DNA of 6,307 bases from a bacterium (GTDB lineage Bacteria > Margulisbacteria > Marinamargulisbacteria > SXXA01), in the NCBI GenBank assembly GCA_018402095.1, contig JAGYJO010000085.1, positions 1 to 6,307 on the forward strand. The letters are read 5' to 3'. Both the position numbers and the translations under genes were made by a program. Below are positions 5,291-6,307 of this stretch, piece after piece; positions within the stretch are counted from its first letter, which is position 1, and each line of letters begins with the position of its first letter. The notes beneath the pieces were generated by a model that saw only the letters and a list, made by a program, of their open reading frames with translations, was not told where the DNA came from and did no database searches.

Positions 5291-6307
5291 ATGCCTATTG
5301 CTCCGTTTCAAACAGCGTCTATAGATGTTGTTCGGGTGGGTGGGATGACTATTTTGCCACCGGAATCTCGTTCCCCTATTGATTTCAATAAGCTTGATTT
5401 TTCCCTCAAAGTGGGGCCCTGTATGGTGGTTGCTACAGAGACGAAAGCTGGTTGGGGGCCATTACATGTTGTGCCTTCGGGTGAGGTGTTGTTTGATCCA
5501 ATGGCCACTGTTTTTCACTATGGCTCTGCGGCGTTTGAAGGGCAGCAAGTGAAATTGGACAAAGATGCTATGCCCCGTATTTGGGATCCTGTTGCCAACG
5601 CGAAGCGGTTTGCGTCCAGTTGTACAAAATTGGGGATTTCTCCGATGCCAGAAGACGATTTTGTCGCAGCGAACAAGCAATTGGTGAGCGTGAATAAACA
5701 AATGATTCCGTTGTCATCGCAGGGCTCTTTGTATCTTCGCTTCTTTGTCGTGGGTTCTGGCGCAGGTATTGGTGTGAAACCTTCTTCGGAGCACCGTTTC
5801 TTTGGTTTGGTGAACCCTGTGGGTAGCTATTTTCCCGGTGGGTTACGTGCGATTTCGTTGCGTGCCAGTGGCCAATATCCCCGTGCGGCGGCTGTTGGTT
5901 CTGGTGCTTTTAAGGTTGGTGGGAATTACGCCAATTCCTTTGTCGCCAGTGAAGGTGCCAAAAAATTGGGGTTTGATGAAGAACTGTATCTTCGAGCTGA
6001 TCGAAACACGATAGATGAGGCTGGTGCGGCTAACTTTGTTTTGGCGGTTTCGTCGTCTCAAAAAACAACACTGTTATCGCCTAGTGGGGCGTCTGTTTTG
6101 CCGGGAACGACCCTGAATCGTGTTTTTCGTTTGGGTGTCGATTCTGGTTATAGCGTTGAGAAGCGCCCTATTACGCTCACTGAAATTCATGGGTTGATGT
6201 CTCAAAAAGGGACCTCTGTAGAAGCTTTTTGCACAGGTACTGCGGCTGGTATTGCACCGATTGGTCGTATATCGGATATCGTTAATGGTCAGGAACTGGT
6301 GTTTAAC
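5291..6307 (+). CDS. ilvE: Branched-chain amino acid aminotransferase (class IV), 3' end outside window
   Basis: Pyridoxal-phosphate enzyme that interconverts Leu, Ile and Val with their 2-oxo acids, using 2-oxoglutarate/glutamate. It belongs to the long (eukaryote/Bacillus-like) group. With ATG 5291 as residue 1: GWGPLHV (54-60), VFHYGSAAFEG (74-84), NAKRFASSC (103-111), SLYLRFFVVGS (146-156), NPVGSYFPGG (175-184), catalytic Lys208 in FKVGGNYANS, IDEAGAANF with Glu243, LPGTTLNR (270-277), and EAFCTGTAAGIAPI (311-324), which binds the cofactor phosphate. The human CXXC redox motif is absent. All 339 codons are open, and roughly 20-40 residues are probably missing beyond the window. The frame is also open from TTA 5249, the join with the 5' fragment at 3579. 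ATG 5291 matches the usual N-terminus of bacterial relatives but has no convincing ribosome site, so the IS probably lowers or abolishes expression. The catalytic part itself shows no decay. Confidence 0.92.
   Translation, partial: MPIAPFQTASIDVVRVGGMTILPPESRSPIDFNKLDFSLKVGPCMVVATETKAGWGPLHVVPSGEVLFDPMATVFHYGSAAFEGQQVKLDKDAMPRIWDPVANAKRFASSCTKLGISPMPEDDFVAANKQLVSVNKQMIPLSSQGSLYLRFFVVGSGAGIGVKPSSEHRFFGLVNPVGSYFPGGLRAISLRASGQYPRAAAVGSGAFKVGGNYANSFVASEGAKKLGFDEELYLRADRNTIDEAGAANFVLAVSSSQKTTLLSPSGASVLPGTTLNRVFRLGVDSGYSVEKRPITLTEIHGLMSQKGTSVEAFCTGTAAGIAPIGRISDIVNGQELVFN

Noticed and set aside
5308..6061. Several minus-strand open frames of 66-79 codons across the aminotransferase gene.
   Set aside because: They lie opposite a strongly recognised coding frame and encode nothing recognisable.

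Overview
The window looks like a chromosomal stretch of a Gram-negative bacterium of moderate GC content. Coding is dense and all on the + strand. One protein has a classical signal peptide, and others have membrane anchors or membrane helices. The genus cannot be read from the sequence. The protein families and the decayed insertion sequence would fit an alphaproteobacterium, possibly host-associated, but that is a weak inference.

Positions 2-3464 hold four tightly packed genes, probably one transcription unit devoted to the cell envelope. They are: a YiiX/C92-type permuted NlpC/P60 (papain-like) amidase whose N-terminus lies outside the window; a membrane-anchored protein that reads like a beta-propeller and is broken by one apparent base insertion near 1167-1169; a secreted protein of no recognised family; and a DUF975-type integral membrane protein. 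Junctions are stop-ATG abutting (977-982), a 20-base overlap (2104-2123), and a 59-base gap (2809-2867).

Positions 3579-6307 hold a branched-chain amino acid aminotransferase gene (ilvE type) split near its 5' end by a decayed IS1380-family insertion sequence of about 1.6 kb (about 3649-5248). The element keeps perfect terminal inverted repeats and TTAA/TAA at both junctions. Its transposase is wrecked by many frameshifts but is still recognisable (SYGG, SRFSH, ADSGF, FWATE and NTSSAN motifs). Removing 3649-5252 rejoins the first 23 codons (3579-3647, behind a strong GAGGAGG ribosome site) in frame with the aminotransferase body, which is open to the end of the window. The rejoined protein has an unusual 36-residue basic, Ser/Ala-rich N-terminal extension that resembles a mitochondrial targeting presequence. 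The catalytic part after the insertion is intact and could start at ATG 5291, but it has no good ribosome site there.

The main observations are the reconstructable insertion into ilvE, the odd leader, the preserved 5' hairpin that would hide the transposase ribosome site, a 21-base palindrome that copies the inner edge of the terminal repeat, and the frameshift in the propeller-like gene. I see no CRISPR array, tRNA or rRNA, and no clearly new defence or mobile system.
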